From contig NZ_JABEQN010000015.1 of the NCBI RefSeq assembly GCF_014174165.1, positions 1 through 64,000 of the forward strand: DNA of 64,000 nucleotides, written 5' to 3'. The notes beneath the pieces were generated by a model. It searched no databases, was not told the DNA's origin, and was given only the letters and a program-made list of their open reading frames with translations. The translations under genes were made by a program, and so were the position numbers. Below, piece after piece: positions 51,113 through 60,465 of the stretch (its first letter is position 1; each line of letters starts with the position of its first letter). Origin of the DNA: Gluconacetobacter dulcium. Its GTDB lineage: Bacteria > Pseudomonadota > Alphaproteobacteria > Acetobacterales > Acetobacteraceae.

Positions 51113-51900
51113 CCCAGACCACGCCCAAGATCCGTATTCGCGGCCTGCGCAAGGCGTTTGGGCCGAAAATCGTGCTCGACGGGATCGACCTCGATGTCAT
51201 GCCCGGTACCTCGATGGTGATCATCGGCGGGTCGGGGAGCGGCAAATCCGTGCTGCTGCGCTGTATCCTCGGGTTGATTCCGGCCGATGCCGGGACGATC
51301 GAGATCGACGGTGTGGATGTGCTGTCGCTGCCTGCCCGGCGGCGGGAAGCGGTGATCGAGACCATCGGCATGCTGTTCCAGAACGGGGCGCTGTTCGACA
51401 GCCTCAGCGTGTGGGAAAATGTCGCCTTCGGGCTGCTGGCCGCCGGGCGGCGGCATGGCAAGCGCCCCAGCCGGGCCGAAGCCCGCGCCACCGCCGGCCG
51501 GGTGCTGGAACAGGTGGGGCTGGATCCCTCGGTGGGTGCGCTGTCGCCTTCGGAGCTTTCGGGCGGGATGCAGAAGCGCGTGGGCCTGGCCCGCGCCATT
51601 GCCGGCCAGCCCGACATCCTGTTCTTCGACGAGCCCACCACCGGGCTGGACCCGATCATGGGCGCGGTGATCGACGGGCTGATCGTGGATTGCGTGCGCA
51701 AGCTGGGATCGACCGCGATTGCGATTACCCACGACATGGCCTCGGCCCAGCGGATCGGCGACCAGGCGGCGATGCTCTACAAGGGCAAGCTGATCTGGCA
51801 AGGCCCGGCGACCTCGCTGCTGAACAGCGGGAACCCGATGGTGGACCAGTTTACCCATGGGCGGCGTGAAGGGCCGATCAGCATGGAATTGCGGCGGTGA
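51109..51900 (+). CDS. mlaF: MlaF-type ABC transporter ATPase
   Basis: A 263-residue ATP-binding protein that pairs with the permease. Walker A IIGGSGSGKSVLL (about 38-50), Q-loop MLFQNGALFDSLSV, signature LSGGMQKRVGLARAIA, Walker B ILFFDEPTTGLDP and H-loop ITHDMA are all present. The FQNGALFDSLSVWENV wording is specific for the MlaF/Ttg2A subgroup. It overlaps mlaE by four bases (ATGA). A dispersed hairpin repeat follows. Confidence 0.94.
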   Translation: MTQTTPKIRIRGLRKAFGPKIVLDGIDLDVMPGTSMVIIGGSGSGKSVLLRCILGLIPADAGTIEIDGVDVLSLPARRREAVIETIGMLFQNGALFDSLSVWENVAFGLLAAGRRHGKRPSRAEARATAGRVLEQVGLDPSVGALSPSELSGGMQKRVGLARAIAGQPDILFFDEPTTGLDPIMGAVIDGLIVDCVRKLGSTAIAITHDMASAQRIGDQAAMLYKGKLIWQGPATSLLNSGNPMVDQFTHGRREGPISMELRR

Positions 51901-51903
51901 ACG

Positions 51904-51999
51904 CAAAAAGACTTTCATCCGTTCAGGAACACCGCAAGTCCCCACCCCAGGACTGCTGAACGAATCAAAGTTTTTTGGTTCTTTTTTTCAAAAAAGAAC
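51904..51999 (+). repeat. dispersed hairpin repeat, copy 2
   Basis: The core CTGAACGAATCAAAG followed by a T-rich stretch and the TTCTTTTTTT/AAAAAAGAA hairpin (51979-51999) matches the copies at 54035 and 61825. The left hairpin of those copies is missing here; the unit begins CAAAAAGACTTTCATCCGTTCAGG. It separates mlaF from radA and can act as a terminator. Confidence 0.75.
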
Positions 52000-52028
52000 A
52001 GGCTTCCCTTACCCTTCCCGGAGTCACC

Positions 52029-53432
52029 GTGGCCCGCCGTCCTTCCGTCCATTACGTCTGCCAGTCCTGCGGCGCCGTCTTTCCCAAATGGGCCGGGCGA
52101 TGCGAGAGCTGCGGCGCGTGGAACAGCATTGTCGAGGAAGCCGCCGAGCCCGCCGCCACCGGGGGCACCGCGCCGCGTCGCGGCCGGGGGGCCAAGGTCG
52201 CGTTCGTCAGTCTGGCCGGCACGGCCGAGCCGCCGCCGCGCATCGGCACGCGGATGGCCGAACTGGACCGCGTGCTGGGCGGGGGGCTGGTGCCGGCCTC
52301 GGTCGTGCTGGTGGGCGGGGACCCCGGCATCGGCAAATCGACGTTGCTGCTTCAGGCGGCCTGCGCGCTGGCGGCCGCCGGCCGGCGGGTGAAATATATC
52401 TCGGGCGAAGAAGCGGTGGACCAGATCCGCCTGCGCGCGCGCCGGCTGGGGCTGGATGCGCCGGGGCTGGAAATCGCCGCCGCCATCAACGTGACCGACA
52501 TTGCCGGCACGCTGGAGAGCGAACCCGATATTGCGCTGGTGGTGATCGATTCGATCCAGACCATGTGGCTGGAATCGGTCGAGAGCGCGCCCGGCACCGT
52601 CAGCCAGGTGCGGGCTACCGCGTTTGAACTGATCCGGCTGGCCAAGCAGCGAGGGTTCAGCCTGATCCTGGTGGGGCATGTGACCAAGGAGGGCGCGCTG
52701 GCCGGGCCGCGCGTGCTGGAGCACATGGTCGATGCCGTCCTGTATTTCGAGGGCGATCGCGGTCATCAGTTCCGCATCCTGCGGGCCGCCAAGAACCGGT
52801 TCGGCGCGACCGACGAGATCGGCGTCTTTGCCATGACCGACCAGGGGCTGGTCGAGGTGCCGAACCCCTCGGCGCTGTTTCTGGCCGAACGGCGGGGGAA
52901 TATCGCGGGCTCGGCCGTGTTTGCCGGGATCGAGGGCACGCGGCCGGTGCTGCTGGAGGTGCAGGCGCTGCTCTCGCCCAAATCGGGCGATTCCGCGCCG
53001 CGACGCGCCGTGGTGGGCTGGGATACCTCGCGCCTGAACATGCTGCTGGCGGTGCTGGAAGCCCGGTGCGGGCTGAAGCTGCATGGCATGGATGTGCATC
53101 TGAACATCGCGGGTGGGCTGCGCGTGCTGGAACCGGCGGCCGATCTGGCGGTGGCGGCGGCGCTGGTTTCGGCCGCCACCGGCAAGCCTACCCATGCCGG
53201 GGCCGTCTATTTTGGCGAGATCGGTCTGTCCGGCGAGATCCGGCAGGTGGCGCAGGTCGATGCGCGGTTGAAGGAGGCCCAGAAGCTGGGCTTCGATGCC
53301 GCCTTCCTGCCCCGGCGCATCGCACGCGGCAATACGCGGCTGGTGGCGCCCGAGGGGCTGCATTTGAATGAGATCGGCCATCTGGGCGACCTGGTGGCCC
53401 TGTTCGGCGGCACGGACAGCGAGGAGGCATGA
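52029..53432 (+). CDS. radA: DNA repair protein RadA
   Basis: A 467-residue RecA-like branch-migration factor. An N-terminal zinc finger (YVCQSCGAVFPKWAGRCESCGAW, C11, C14, C25, C28) is followed by the ATPase core with Walker A VGGDPGIGKSTLLLQ, then the RadA-specific KNRFGATDE motif and a C-terminal Lon-like domain (LHGMDVHLNIAGGLRVLEPAADLAVAAALVSA). It processes recombination intermediates in homologous recombination. Translation starts at GTG 52029 behind GGAG. The open frame runs upstream into the hairpin repeat but has no start signal there. Confidence 0.96.
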   Translation: MARRPSVHYVCQSCGAVFPKWAGRCESCGAWNSIVEEAAEPAATGGTAPRRGRGAKVAFVSLAGTAEPPPRIGTRMAELDRVLGGGLVPASVVLVGGDPGIGKSTLLLQAACALAAAGRRVKYISGEEAVDQIRLRARRLGLDAPGLEIAAAINVTDIAGTLESEPDIALVVIDSIQTMWLESVESAPGTVSQVRATAFELIRLAKQRGFSLILVGHVTKEGALAGPRVLEHMVDAVLYFEGDRGHQFRILRAAKNRFGATDEIGVFAMTDQGLVEVPNPSALFLAERRGNIAGSAVFAGIEGTRPVLLEVQALLSPKSGDSAPRRAVVGWDTSRLNMLLAVLEARCGLKLHGMDVHLNIAGGLRVLEPAADLAVAAALVSAATGKPTHAGAVYFGEIGLSGEIRQVAQVDARLKEAQKLGFDAAFLPRRIARGNTRLVAPEGLHLNEIGHLGDLVALFGGTDSEEA

Positions 53433-54028
53433 GCGCCGACGGCCTGGTGATGCTGGCCGAACCCGCCCGACTGGAACGCGACGTGCGCAAGAGCCTGTTT
53501 CTGGCGCAGGCGGCACCCGTGACGACGCCAGCCGATGCCCTGGCCTTTGTCCGCGCCGTGTCGGACCTGGATGCCACGCATAATTGCTGGGCCTACCGCA
53601 TCGGGCAGGATTATCGCAGCGATGACGATGGCGAGCCCGGCGGCACGGCCGGCCGGCCGATCTTGCAGGTGATCGACGGGCAGGGTTTCGACAATGTGGT
53701 GGTGGTGGTCACCCGCTGGTTCGGCGGCATCAAGCTGGGTGCGGGCGGGCTGGTGCGCGCCTATGGCGGCACGGCGGCGGAATGCCTGCGTCTGGCGCCG
53801 CGCGTGCCGATCGTGCGGCGGACGCGCCTGACCTTTCATTGCGGCTTTGGCGACCTGGCGCTGCTTCAGGCGCGGCTGCCCGCGCTGGATGCGGTGGTGG
53901 AGGACGAAGCGTTCGACGCGGAGGGGGCGCGGATGGTGATTGCCGTGCCCGAAGGGGACGTGGAGAACGCCATTGGCCGGATTGCCGACCTGACGCGGGG
54001 GCAGTCGGTTCCTCGGGTGGTGGCGTGA
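53429..54028 (+). CDS. YigZ/IMPACT family protein
   Basis: A 199-residue protein. DATHNCWAYRIGQ, SDDDGEPGGTAGRPILQVI, VVVVVTRWFGGIKLGAGGLVRAYG are the hallmark UPF0029/IMPACT motifs, followed by the C-terminal ferredoxin-like DUF1949 domain. In eukaryotes IMPACT regulates the kinase GCN2; bacterial members may bind nucleic acid or nucleotides and their role is unsettled. It overlaps radA by four bases, so the two are co-expressed. Confidence 0.92.
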   Translation: MSADGLVMLAEPARLERDVRKSLFLAQAAPVTTPADALAFVRAVSDLDATHNCWAYRIGQDYRSDDDGEPGGTAGRPILQVIDGQGFDNVVVVVTRWFGGIKLGAGGLVRAYGGTAAECLRLAPRVPIVRRTRLTFHCGFGDLALLQARLPALDAVVEDEAFDAEGARMVIAVPEGDVENAIGRIADLTRGQSVPRVVA

Positions 54029-54034
54029 AGGAGT

Positions 54035-54154
54035 CTTCTTTTTCTGAAGAAAAAGAAGCAAAAAGGCTTTTGATCGTTTGGGGACGTTGCGTGTCCCCAG
54101 CACAAGGCTCCTGAACGAATCAGGGTTTTTGGGTTCTTTTTTGCAAAAAAGAAC
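54035..54154 (+). repeat. dispersed hairpin repeat, copy 3 (complete)
   Basis: Left hairpin with stem CTTCTTTTTC/GAAAAAGAAG and loop TGAA (54035-54058), then ~70 bp containing GGGGACGTTGCGTGTCCCC and CTGAACGAATCAGGG, then a right 22-bp palindrome (54133-54154). It is 120 bp long, nearly the same as copy 4. It lies between convergent genes and its right end forms the last codons of the DMT transporter gene. Confidence 0.8.
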
Positions 54155-55016
54155 GAACATTGTCGATCCGGGCGAAGGTCACGAGATTGCCCGCCAGCAC
54201 CAGCCCGACCCCCAGAGTCATGCCCGCCGTCCAGTGCGTGCCCTCGAACAGGATCGAGATCAGCAGGGCCACGACCGGGGACAGGATGGTGGTATAGGCC
54301 GCGCGGTCGGCGCCGATCCGGTGCACCAGATGCAGATAGGCCAGGAAGGCGACGACCGATCCGGGCAGGGCGAGATACAACAGGGCCGCGATCCAGGCTG
54401 GATCGGTCGATCCGGCCAGCGATTCCCCGCGTGCCACCTGCGAGACCGCCAGCACCGCGCAGCCCCAGAGCATGCCGCGATAGACCGCGTTGGGCAGGTC
54501 CACCCCCGCCATCGCCACCCGGCGCGACAGGATATTGCCGCAGGAGAACAGGAAGGTTCCCGTCAGCGCCAGGGCCGCGCCGGTCTGCGAGATGCCGGCG
54601 ACCCCGCCCATGCCGGTGAGGCAGGCGACGCCGGCGATGGCGATACAGCCGCCGGCAATGCTGCGCACGCTGGGACGCAGGCGGAAGAACAGCCACTGAT
54701 TCAGTGTGTTGAACAGGGTTGCCACACTGAAGATGACCGAGACGGTACCGCTGGCCAGAGTGATCTCGGACCGGTAGATCGCCAGGAAATTGCATGAAAA
54801 CATGCATGCCCCCATCGGGGCGAGCCAGAGATGCGTGCGCCATGGAACCCGGCGGAGCCGGCCGGACAGATACAGCCATGCGCCCATCGCGGCCGACGCG
54901 ATCATGAACCGCCAGAAGATCGCCGTGCCCGGCACGGTGACGCCGACCTGCACATGGATGGCGAACCAGGTGGTGCCCCAGATGACCACGACACACAAAA
55001 ACAGCAGGCCGAGCAT
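54120..55016 (-). CDS. EamA/DMT family transporter
   Basis: A 298-residue membrane protein with ten spans arranged as two EamA repeats (about 1-130 and 145-285). The N-terminus MLGLLFLCVVVIWGTTWFAIHVQVG carries the WGTTW motif of the drug/metabolite transporters, and SVIFSVATLFNTLNQWLFFRLRP ends the first repeat. The substrate is unknown, often an amino acid or drug. The C-terminal about ten residues (RSFLQKRTQKP) are encoded by dispersed repeat copy 3, so the original stop was probably lost or displaced when the repeat arrived. Confidence 0.88.
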   Translation of the reverse strand: MLGLLFLCVVVIWGTTWFAIHVQVGVTVPGTAIFWRFMIASAAMGAWLYLSGRLRRVPWRTHLWLAPMGACMFSCNFLAIYRSEITLASGTVSVIFSVATLFNTLNQWLFFRLRPSVRSIAGGCIAIAGVACLTGMGGVAGISQTGAALALTGTFLFSCGNILSRRVAMAGVDLPNAVYRGMLWGCAVLAVSQVARGESLAGSTDPAWIAALLYLALPGSVVAFLAYLHLVHRIGADRAAYTTILSPVVALLISILFEGTHWTAGMTLGVGLVLAGNLVTFARIDNVRSFLQKRTQKP

Positions 55017-55202
55017 GCGGTTTCCTCTTCGAAAGACCGTCATCCTACCGGGCCGCCTGCCTTGCCGCGCGGGGGCGGCTGTCAGAATCCTGCGCTTTCC
55101 TGCATTGCGGCGTGGCGCGCGGCCGTCGATCGCGGTCTATAGTCGGGAGGGCGGCGCCGGCCATCCAATCCGTTCACCCTCCGCTCCCTGCCCTTGTCCA
55201 TC

Positions 55203-56153
55203 ATGACCGCACTGGCCGACCTGACGATTGTCCGTACCCTGCACGCGACGGGCGCCACCCGGCGCGCGGCGGCCCATGTCGGCCACGGGTTGGCCGTCGC
55301 GGTGTGGGATCGCGACGAGATCGCCCAGACCCGATACGACACGCCCAACCACCATACGCTGAGCCTGTATCTGGAACATGGCGAGGGGTTTCGCAAACGT
55401 CTGGGCAATAGCTGGAAATGCAGCAACGGCGCGGGCGACCTGTGCCTGATGCCCGCGCGGGCGACCAGCGACTGGGAGGTGTCCGGGCCGATCCGGATGT
55501 TCCATCTCTATATCGTTCCACAAGCCTTCGATCGCGCGACGGTGGAACTGTTCGACATGGACCCCGCCCGTGTCACCCTGCGGGAGGACGCCTATTTTCG
55601 CGATCCACGGATCGAGGCGCAGGTGCGCGCGATGATCCTGTCGCGGCATTGGAGACAGCCGGCGGACAGGGTGGCCGTCACGCAGGCCGGAACCGAGCTG
55701 ATGACCTATCTGCTGGCGCACATGACCGATCGCCGGCCGGACATGCCGCGCCGGGGCGGGCTGTCGCAGGCGGCGTCCCGCCGGGTGCGGGCGCTGATCG
55801 ACGCGCACATGGAACGGCCGCTCTGCCTGGACGACCTGGCGGGCGCGGCGGGGCTCAGCAGCTTTCATTTCGCGCGGGCGTTTCGCCAGACGCATGGCGA
55901 AACGCCGCATCAGTTCCTGACCCGCTTGCGGATCGAACGCGCCCGGCAGTTGCTGCGCCGCGACTTACCGCTGGCGCGGATCGCCGAATTGTGCGGATTC
56001 AGCAGCCACAGCCACCTCACGGCCCGTTTCCGTGCGCAGACCGGGCTGACACCCAGCGATTACCAACGCCATTGTGGCGTGCGGCCCGAACCGGGTTTCG
56101 GTGGCAATGCTCCGGGTGACCGGATGGTCAGCGGGGCAGATCGGACCGGTTGA
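55203..56153 (+). CDS. AraC-family transcriptional regulator
   Basis: A 316-residue regulator. The first ~180 residues form an AraC-type sensing domain (HTLSLYLEHGEGFRKRLGN...GDLCLMPARATSDWEVSGPIRMFHLYIVP) with a cupin-like pattern. The C-terminal ~110 residues are the double HTH (LDDLAGAAGLSSFHFARAFRQTHGETPHQFLTRLRIERARQLL, then LARIAELCGFSSHSHLTARFRAQTGLTPSDYQR). The gene is divergent from the DMT transporter gene across about 190 bp and may control it. The effector is unknown. Confidence 0.9.
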   Translation: MTALADLTIVRTLHATGATRRAAAHVGHGLAVAVWDRDEIAQTRYDTPNHHTLSLYLEHGEGFRKRLGNSWKCSNGAGDLCLMPARATSDWEVSGPIRMFHLYIVPQAFDRATVELFDMDPARVTLREDAYFRDPRIEAQVRAMILSRHWRQPADRVAVTQAGTELMTYLLAHMTDRRPDMPRRGGLSQAASRRVRALIDAHMERPLCLDDLAGAAGLSSFHFARAFRQTHGETPHQFLTRLRIERARQLLRRDLPLARIAELCGFSSHSHLTARFRAQTGLTPSDYQRHCGVRPEPGFGGNAPGDRMVSGADRTG

Positions 56154-58113
56154 TCTTTTCGGCAAACGGGCCGATTTCTTCTGCCGGACAGGGGCGGCTG
56201 ATCAGGAAGCCCTGGATTTCAGAACAATTGATGCCCTTCAGGTAATCGAACTGTTCCTGCGTCTCGACCCCCTCGGCGGTGGCGACGACATTCAAACTTC
56301 CGCACAGGCCGGTAATCGCCCGGATGATTGCCGCGCCATCCCCCTCCCCCCCATGAAGATCGTTGACGAAGCTGCGGTCGATCTTGATCCGCGTGAACGG
56401 CAGGCTGTGCAGGAAGCTGAGCGAGGAATAGCCGGTTCCGAAATCGTCCAGCGCGATCTGTATTCCCTGCTCGCGCAGACGCTTCAGGACGCAGGCGGCC
56501 CTGGGCACGTCGTCGATCATCGCGGTTTCGGTAATTTCCAGTTCCAGGCGCGAAGGCGGGCAGCCCGTACGTTGCAGGGCCGTTTCCACATTGTCGATCA
56601 GGCCATCGTGTCGGAACTGCGCCGCCGAGACGTTGACCGAGACCATGATATCATCCGGCCAGTCCTTCGCCTGCCGGCATGCCGTCTCCAGCGTCCAGGC
56701 GCCGATCTCGTGCATCAGGCCCATCCGCTCGGCAACCGGGATGAAATCGCCTGGAGGAATCAGGCCCTGTTTCGGATGTCTCCAGCGGATCAGGGCTTCC
56801 ACCCCGACGATGCGGCCACTGCGGACATTCAGGAACGGCTGGTACAATAATATGAATTCGTCCCTGGCCAGCGCGTGATGCAGATCGCGCTCCAGATCCA
56901 TACGCCGCTGGCGCAGGCTGTCGCGTTCGGGATCGTAGAAACAGATCCCGTCATCAATGCCACCCTTGGCACAATGAAGCGCGACATCGGCTTTGGACAT
57001 CAGTGTGTCGCGATCGTCGCCATCGGTCGGAAAACGCACCACCCCGATCGCGACGCCCACCGTCACTTCATGTTTGAGGACCGACAGGGGGCGGGAAAGG
57101 ACGCTGCGCAGCATCCGGGCAAACCGGCGAATCGCCTGGTCACCCTGTTCGGAGTGCAGAATCAGCGCGAACTTGTTGCCCCGGATATGGGCGACGGTAT
57201 CTCCGACCCCCACCGTGCGCCGCACCCGCAAGGCTGCGATCCGCAGCAATTCGTCACCTGCCGCGTGGCCCATCGAATCATTGATGCGCTTGAACCCGAA
57301 CAGATCGAAATAGAGGACCGCGAACGATCCCGATGCCCGTTCGCACAACGTGCCCAGTTGCAGTCGCAACCCCTGGAGGTTGGCCAAGCCGGTAAGGTCG
57401 TCATGCTGTTCGAGAAAACGTGTGCGATTTTCCAGCCGCCGCAGGTCGGTGACATCGCGGCACAGCAGCAGGAAGCGCCCATCCTGCAAGCTGATCCAGG
57501 AGAGGGCCAGCGTACGCCCGAACCGCAGGATTTCGGTCGACCAGCCTTTGGACAAGGCGGGCCGGGCAGTCTCTTCCGTGGTCCATTCCGTTCGGGTCAA
57601 CGCGGCGAGAATCGTTCGGGCGGCGGCGCCAGGATTCAACCCATCCTCTACCCGACCGATCAGGGCATCGAAGCGCATATTATAATGCAACAGGCCCTCA
57701 TCGGCGCCGAACAGGGCGATGCCGTCGGGCAGCGCGTCCAACGCCCCGTGCAGTTCTGTACTCCCCTGCCTTGCCGCGTCCGGATCATCCTGCGCGATCG
57801 CGACGGTCACCGGCACATCGATATCCGCCCGCTTGCCGGACAGGGCGTGGCGGCGGACGCGAACACACAGATGCACCCCGTCCTGACGGACGAATACCCC
57901 CACATGCCCGTCCGGCGCGTGGGTAGCGGCTGCCGAAGCGGGAGGAGAAACAAGGAACAGGCCGGAAAAGGGGCTGCCGACCACATCATCGGCAGTATGC
58001 CCGGTCAGCCGCTCGGCTTCCCGGCTCCAGGACGTGACGCGCTCCGCCGGATCGAGAAGGCAGACGAAATGTTCAGACACGCGCGCGCATTCCGTAACCC
58101 GGAACCGCACCAT
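56128..58113 (-). CDS. GGDEF-EAL protein: probable c-di-GMP phosphodiesterase with a degenerate cyclase
   Basis: A 661-residue signalling protein with two PAS-like regions (about 1-110 and 120-225), a GGDEF domain (about 230-395) and an EAL domain (about 410-655). The GGDEF signature reads RGNKF at about 311-315, so diguanylate cyclase activity should be lost. The EAL side keeps EALIRW, ITETAMIDD, LDDFGTGYSSL, KIDRSFV and EGVETQ, all needed for phosphodiesterase catalysis. It should hydrolyse c-di-GMP, with the GGDEF domain perhaps sensing GTP. The PAS regions would supply the signal. In an acetic acid bacterium this could affect cellulose synthesis, but that link is only inferred. It overlaps the end of the AraC gene on the opposite strand. 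Confidence 0.92.
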   Translation of the reverse strand: MVRFRVTECARVSEHFVCLLDPAERVTSWSREAERLTGHTADDVVGSPFSGLFLVSPPASAAATHAPDGHVGVFVRQDGVHLCVRVRRHALSGKRADIDVPVTVAIAQDDPDAARQGSTELHGALDALPDGIALFGADEGLLHYNMRFDALIGRVEDGLNPGAAARTILAALTRTEWTTEETARPALSKGWSTEILRFGRTLALSWISLQDGRFLLLCRDVTDLRRLENRTRFLEQHDDLTGLANLQGLRLQLGTLCERASGSFAVLYFDLFGFKRINDSMGHAAGDELLRIAALRVRRTVGVGDTVAHIRGNKFALILHSEQGDQAIRRFARMLRSVLSRPLSVLKHEVTVGVAIGVVRFPTDGDDRDTLMSKADVALHCAKGGIDDGICFYDPERDSLRQRRMDLERDLHHALARDEFILLYQPFLNVRSGRIVGVEALIRWRHPKQGLIPPGDFIPVAERMGLMHEIGAWTLETACRQAKDWPDDIMVSVNVSAAQFRHDGLIDNVETALQRTGCPPSRLELEITETAMIDDVPRAACVLKRLREQGIQIALDDFGTGYSSLSFLHSLPFTRIKIDRSFVNDLHGGEGDGAAIIRAITGLCGSLNVVATAEGVETQEQFDYLKGINCSEIQGFLISRPCPAEEIGPFAEKINRSDLPR

Positions 58114-58284
58114 GACGGCCGGCCATCCAATTCAGATCTCTGTCAAAAAACAAGGAAAAACCCAAATCGTCTATGCATGCCTCAATGCCTTCCGCACCAT
58201 GTCGCGGCAATAGAGCCCAGGAAATGACACCAAAAAAGAATTAAGAAAATATACCCTCGACCGCTCGATCCGCGGGGAACGCGA

Positions 58285-59166
58285 TCAATCTCCAAATACG
58301 ACCGTCTTGCTGCCATTCAGGATCACCCGGTCGTCCAGATGGCAGCGCACGGCGCGCGAGAGAACGCGCCGTTCGATATCACGCCCCTTACGCACCAGAT
58401 CGTCAGGCGTGTCGCTGTGGCTGACACGTTCGACATCCTGCTCGATGATCGGTCCTTCATCGAGATCCGCCGTTACATAATGCGCCGTGGCGCCGATCAG
58501 CTTCACCCCGCGTGCGTGGGCCTGATGGTAAGGACGCGCGCCCTTGAAGCCCGGCAGGAAGGAATGATGGATATTGATGCACTGGCCCGACAGCCGCGCG
58601 GACAGGGAATCCGACAGCACCTGCATGTAGCGGGCCAGCACGACCAGTTCGGCATTGGTCCGCTGCACCAGGCCCCACAATTCTTCTTCCTGTTCCGCCT
58701 TGTTGTCGCGCGTGACCGGCAGGTAGTGGAAGGGAATGCCCCCCATGTCGATATGGGCGTAGGTCTCGCGCGGGTGATTCGCGACGATCGCGGTCGGGAT
58801 CATCGGCAGTTCACCGATTCGCCAGCGATAGAGCAGGTCGACCAGGCAGTGGTCGAATTTCGAGACCATCAGCAGGACCCGGCGGCGCACCGCGCGGTCA
58901 TGCAGCGTCCAGTTCATGCGGAAGCGCGACGCCACGGCATCGAGCCGCGCCCGCAGCCATTGGGTCCGCTCGGCATCGGCCGAGCCGGTGAAGACGACGC
59001 GCATGAAGAACACGCCGCTTTCCGTATCGTCGAACTGCTGGGCCTCGATGATATTGCCATCGGCTTCGTACAGGGTCGTGGCGATCGCCGCCACGATGCC
59101 CGGCCGGTTGGGGCAGGACAGAGTGAGTGTCCAGGTTGTCGGCCCCTGCGCCCCGTGATCAGTCAT
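58285..59166 (-). CDS. purU: formyltetrahydrofolate deformylase
   Basis: A 293-residue enzyme that hydrolyses 10-formyl-THF to THF and formate, supplying formate for purine synthesis and balancing one-carbon pools. An N-terminal ACT domain ([26 protein letters not shown]) precedes the formyltransferase-fold domain with [35 protein letters not shown] and [11 protein letters not shown], which give the catalytic Asn, His and Asp. ATG 59166 is preferred over an in-frame TTG at 59175. No folate operon partner is adjacent. Confidence 0.94.
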   Translation of the reverse strand: MTDHGAQGPTTWTLTLSCPNRPGIVAAIATTLYEADGNIIEAQQFDDTESGVFFMRVVFTGSADAERTQWLRARLDAVASRFRMNWTLHDRAVRRRVLLMVSKFDHCLVDLLYRWRIGELPMIPTAIVANHPRETYAHIDMGGIPFHYLPVTRDNKAEQEEELWGLVQRTNAELVVLARYMQVLSDSLSARLSGQCINIHHSFLPGFKGARPYHQAHARGVKLIGATAHYVTADLDEGPIIEQDVERVSHSDTPDDLVRKGRDIERRVLSRAVRCHLDDRVILNGSKTVVFGD

Positions 59167-59235
59167 GCCGGACAATCCACCAACAGAAGCTCCTGAAAAC
59201 GCACGCCCGATACCATAGGGGTCGCCTCCGGGAAC

Positions 59236-59499
59236 TCAAGCCCCCCGGTTGCGTTCCGCCGGCGGCCGCACGGCCCGCCATGCGGCTTCCAGCGCATCGG
59301 CGATCGTATCGAACGGCGCGCTCCATCGATCTGCCGGGCAATCGCCGCTCCCCGCCTCGCCGATCGCGGCCCGCCAGCGCGGGGCCTGCGCAACATCCGG
59401 CGCGCGTTCGATCCGCACGACGCGGTCCTCGGGGATGCGCGACAGCAGGCGGGCCAGGCGGCGCTCCGGCGTCATGGGCGTTGCGTAATTATGAGACAT
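59236..59499 (-). CDS. small hypothetical protein
   Basis: An 87-residue protein, MSHNYATPMTPERRLARLLSRIPEDRVVRIERAPDVAQAPRWRAAIGEA then FDTIADALEAAWRAV. It is soluble, basic and mostly helical, with GC-rich codons like the chromosome. ATG 59499 is the first start consistent with that composition; an open frame continues upstream without support. No family recognised. It lies 69 bp upstream of purU in the same direction. Confidence 0.55.
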   Translation of the reverse strand: MSHNYATPMTPERRLARLLSRIPEDRVVRIERAPDVAQAPRWRAAIGEAGSGDCPADRWSAPFDTIADALEAAWRAVRPPAERNRGA

Positions 59500-59656
59500 C
59501 GGCCGTTCTCCCGACAGTGAAGCTGGGCCGTCTGGCGGCATCGGGCAAGTGGTTTCGGTTGCATCGGAAGCCCCGAGCGGTTTCAACAGTGGAACGCCCC
59601 CGGACCCTTCGTCCGCCCGCCGTCCCCCGTAGCAGCACCATATATAAGGAGCCCCC

Positions 59657-60145
59657 GTGTCCCCTTTCCCCGGCTTTCTGCCCGACGAACCGATCGACAG
59701 TGTCGCTCACCTGATCCAGACCGCGCTGACGCCAATCTTCATGCTGTCGGGGATCGGCACGCTGCTGAACCTGTTCAACACCCGGCTGGCACGGGTATCG
59801 GACCATATCGAGAAATCCAACGACGCGCTGGCAACGACCAAGGCCCCGACGGAGCGCCGCCATCTGCGCCAGCATATCCGGCACCTGCACCGGCGCACCC
59901 TGTTGCTCGATGCATCGATCCTGCTGGCCGCCGTCGGCGGAGCGGCCACCTGCGGCGCGGCCTTCGTGCTGTTTCTGGGTAGCCTGCGCGATTCCTCGGT
60001 GGCGTCATGGCTGGTGGTGATGTTCGGCATGGCCCTGATCTGCACAGTGGCCGCGCTGGCCGCGTTTCTGTGTGACAGCCTGGCCGCATGGCATGGTCTG
60101 CGCATGACCACATCCTGGGCACGGTCCACCCACCCGAAAGACTGA
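59657..60145 (+). CDS. DUF2721 family membrane protein
   Basis: A 162-residue protein with three hydrophobic segments (about 20-40, 85-110 and 118-142) and the DUF2721 pattern: VAHLIQTALTPIFMLSGIGTLLNLFNTRLARVSDHI and LRQHIRHLHRRTLLLDASILLAAVGG. The family is found widely in proteobacteria and has no assigned function. Translation starts at GTG 59657 behind AAGGAG. It stands alone, with a long non-coding region downstream. Confidence 0.85.
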   Translation: MSPFPGFLPDEPIDSVAHLIQTALTPIFMLSGIGTLLNLFNTRLARVSDHIEKSNDALATTKAPTERRHLRQHIRHLHRRTLLLDASILLAAVGGAATCGAAFVLFLGSLRDSSVASWLVVMFGMALICTVAALAAFLCDSLAAWHGLRMTTSWARSTHPKD

Positions 60146-60193
60146 GCGATCGGCCGGCAGGGGCCGGATTTCTTCATTAAAAATGTGACAGGC

Positions 60194-60222
60194 CATAAAA
60201 TGGGCAATATGCCTATTTTATG
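60194..60222. terminator. inverted repeat after the DUF2721 gene
   Basis: CATAAAAT and ATTTTATG flank an inner GGCA-ATA-TGCC repeat, giving a 29-bp near-perfect palindrome about 50 bp after the stop codon. It may end transcription or serve as an operator for the small downstream frame. No T-run follows, so termination would be weak. Confidence 0.4.
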
Positions 60223-60421
60223 CGCTTTCCTGTTGAGTCCAGTCGTCGGTCGCCCGTGTTCCGCACAAAAATTCGCCAGAAATGGTCCGATTCGTTTTTC
60301 TGACTCCGGACAATAAACAGGACGCTGTTTACGAAGTGAACAGACTATTCATCCGATGGTTACTATGCGTTTTTTAACCATCAGGTCTCATGTTCTTTTG
60401 TATTGCGAGAGACCCGATTTC

Positions 60422-60445
60422 GGTGTTGGTTCCGCACCCAACACC
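60422..60445. promoter_or_regulatory. hairpin upstream of a small membrane-protein frame
   Basis: GGTGTTGG/CCAACACC form a perfect 8-bp stem with an 8-nt loop, ending 20 bp before the ATG at 60466. A hairpin in the 5' leader could control translation of that frame or be a protein-binding site. No known riboswitch is recognised. Confidence 0.4.
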
Positions 60446-60465
60446 AACCCATAGGATTTCGGATA

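Noticed and set aside
54035-54154. short ORFs (for example with SFLQKKTQ-like sequence) inside the dispersed repeats as small proteins
   Set aside because: The same translation appears wherever the repeat lies, in either orientation; it is a by-product of the hairpin sequence.
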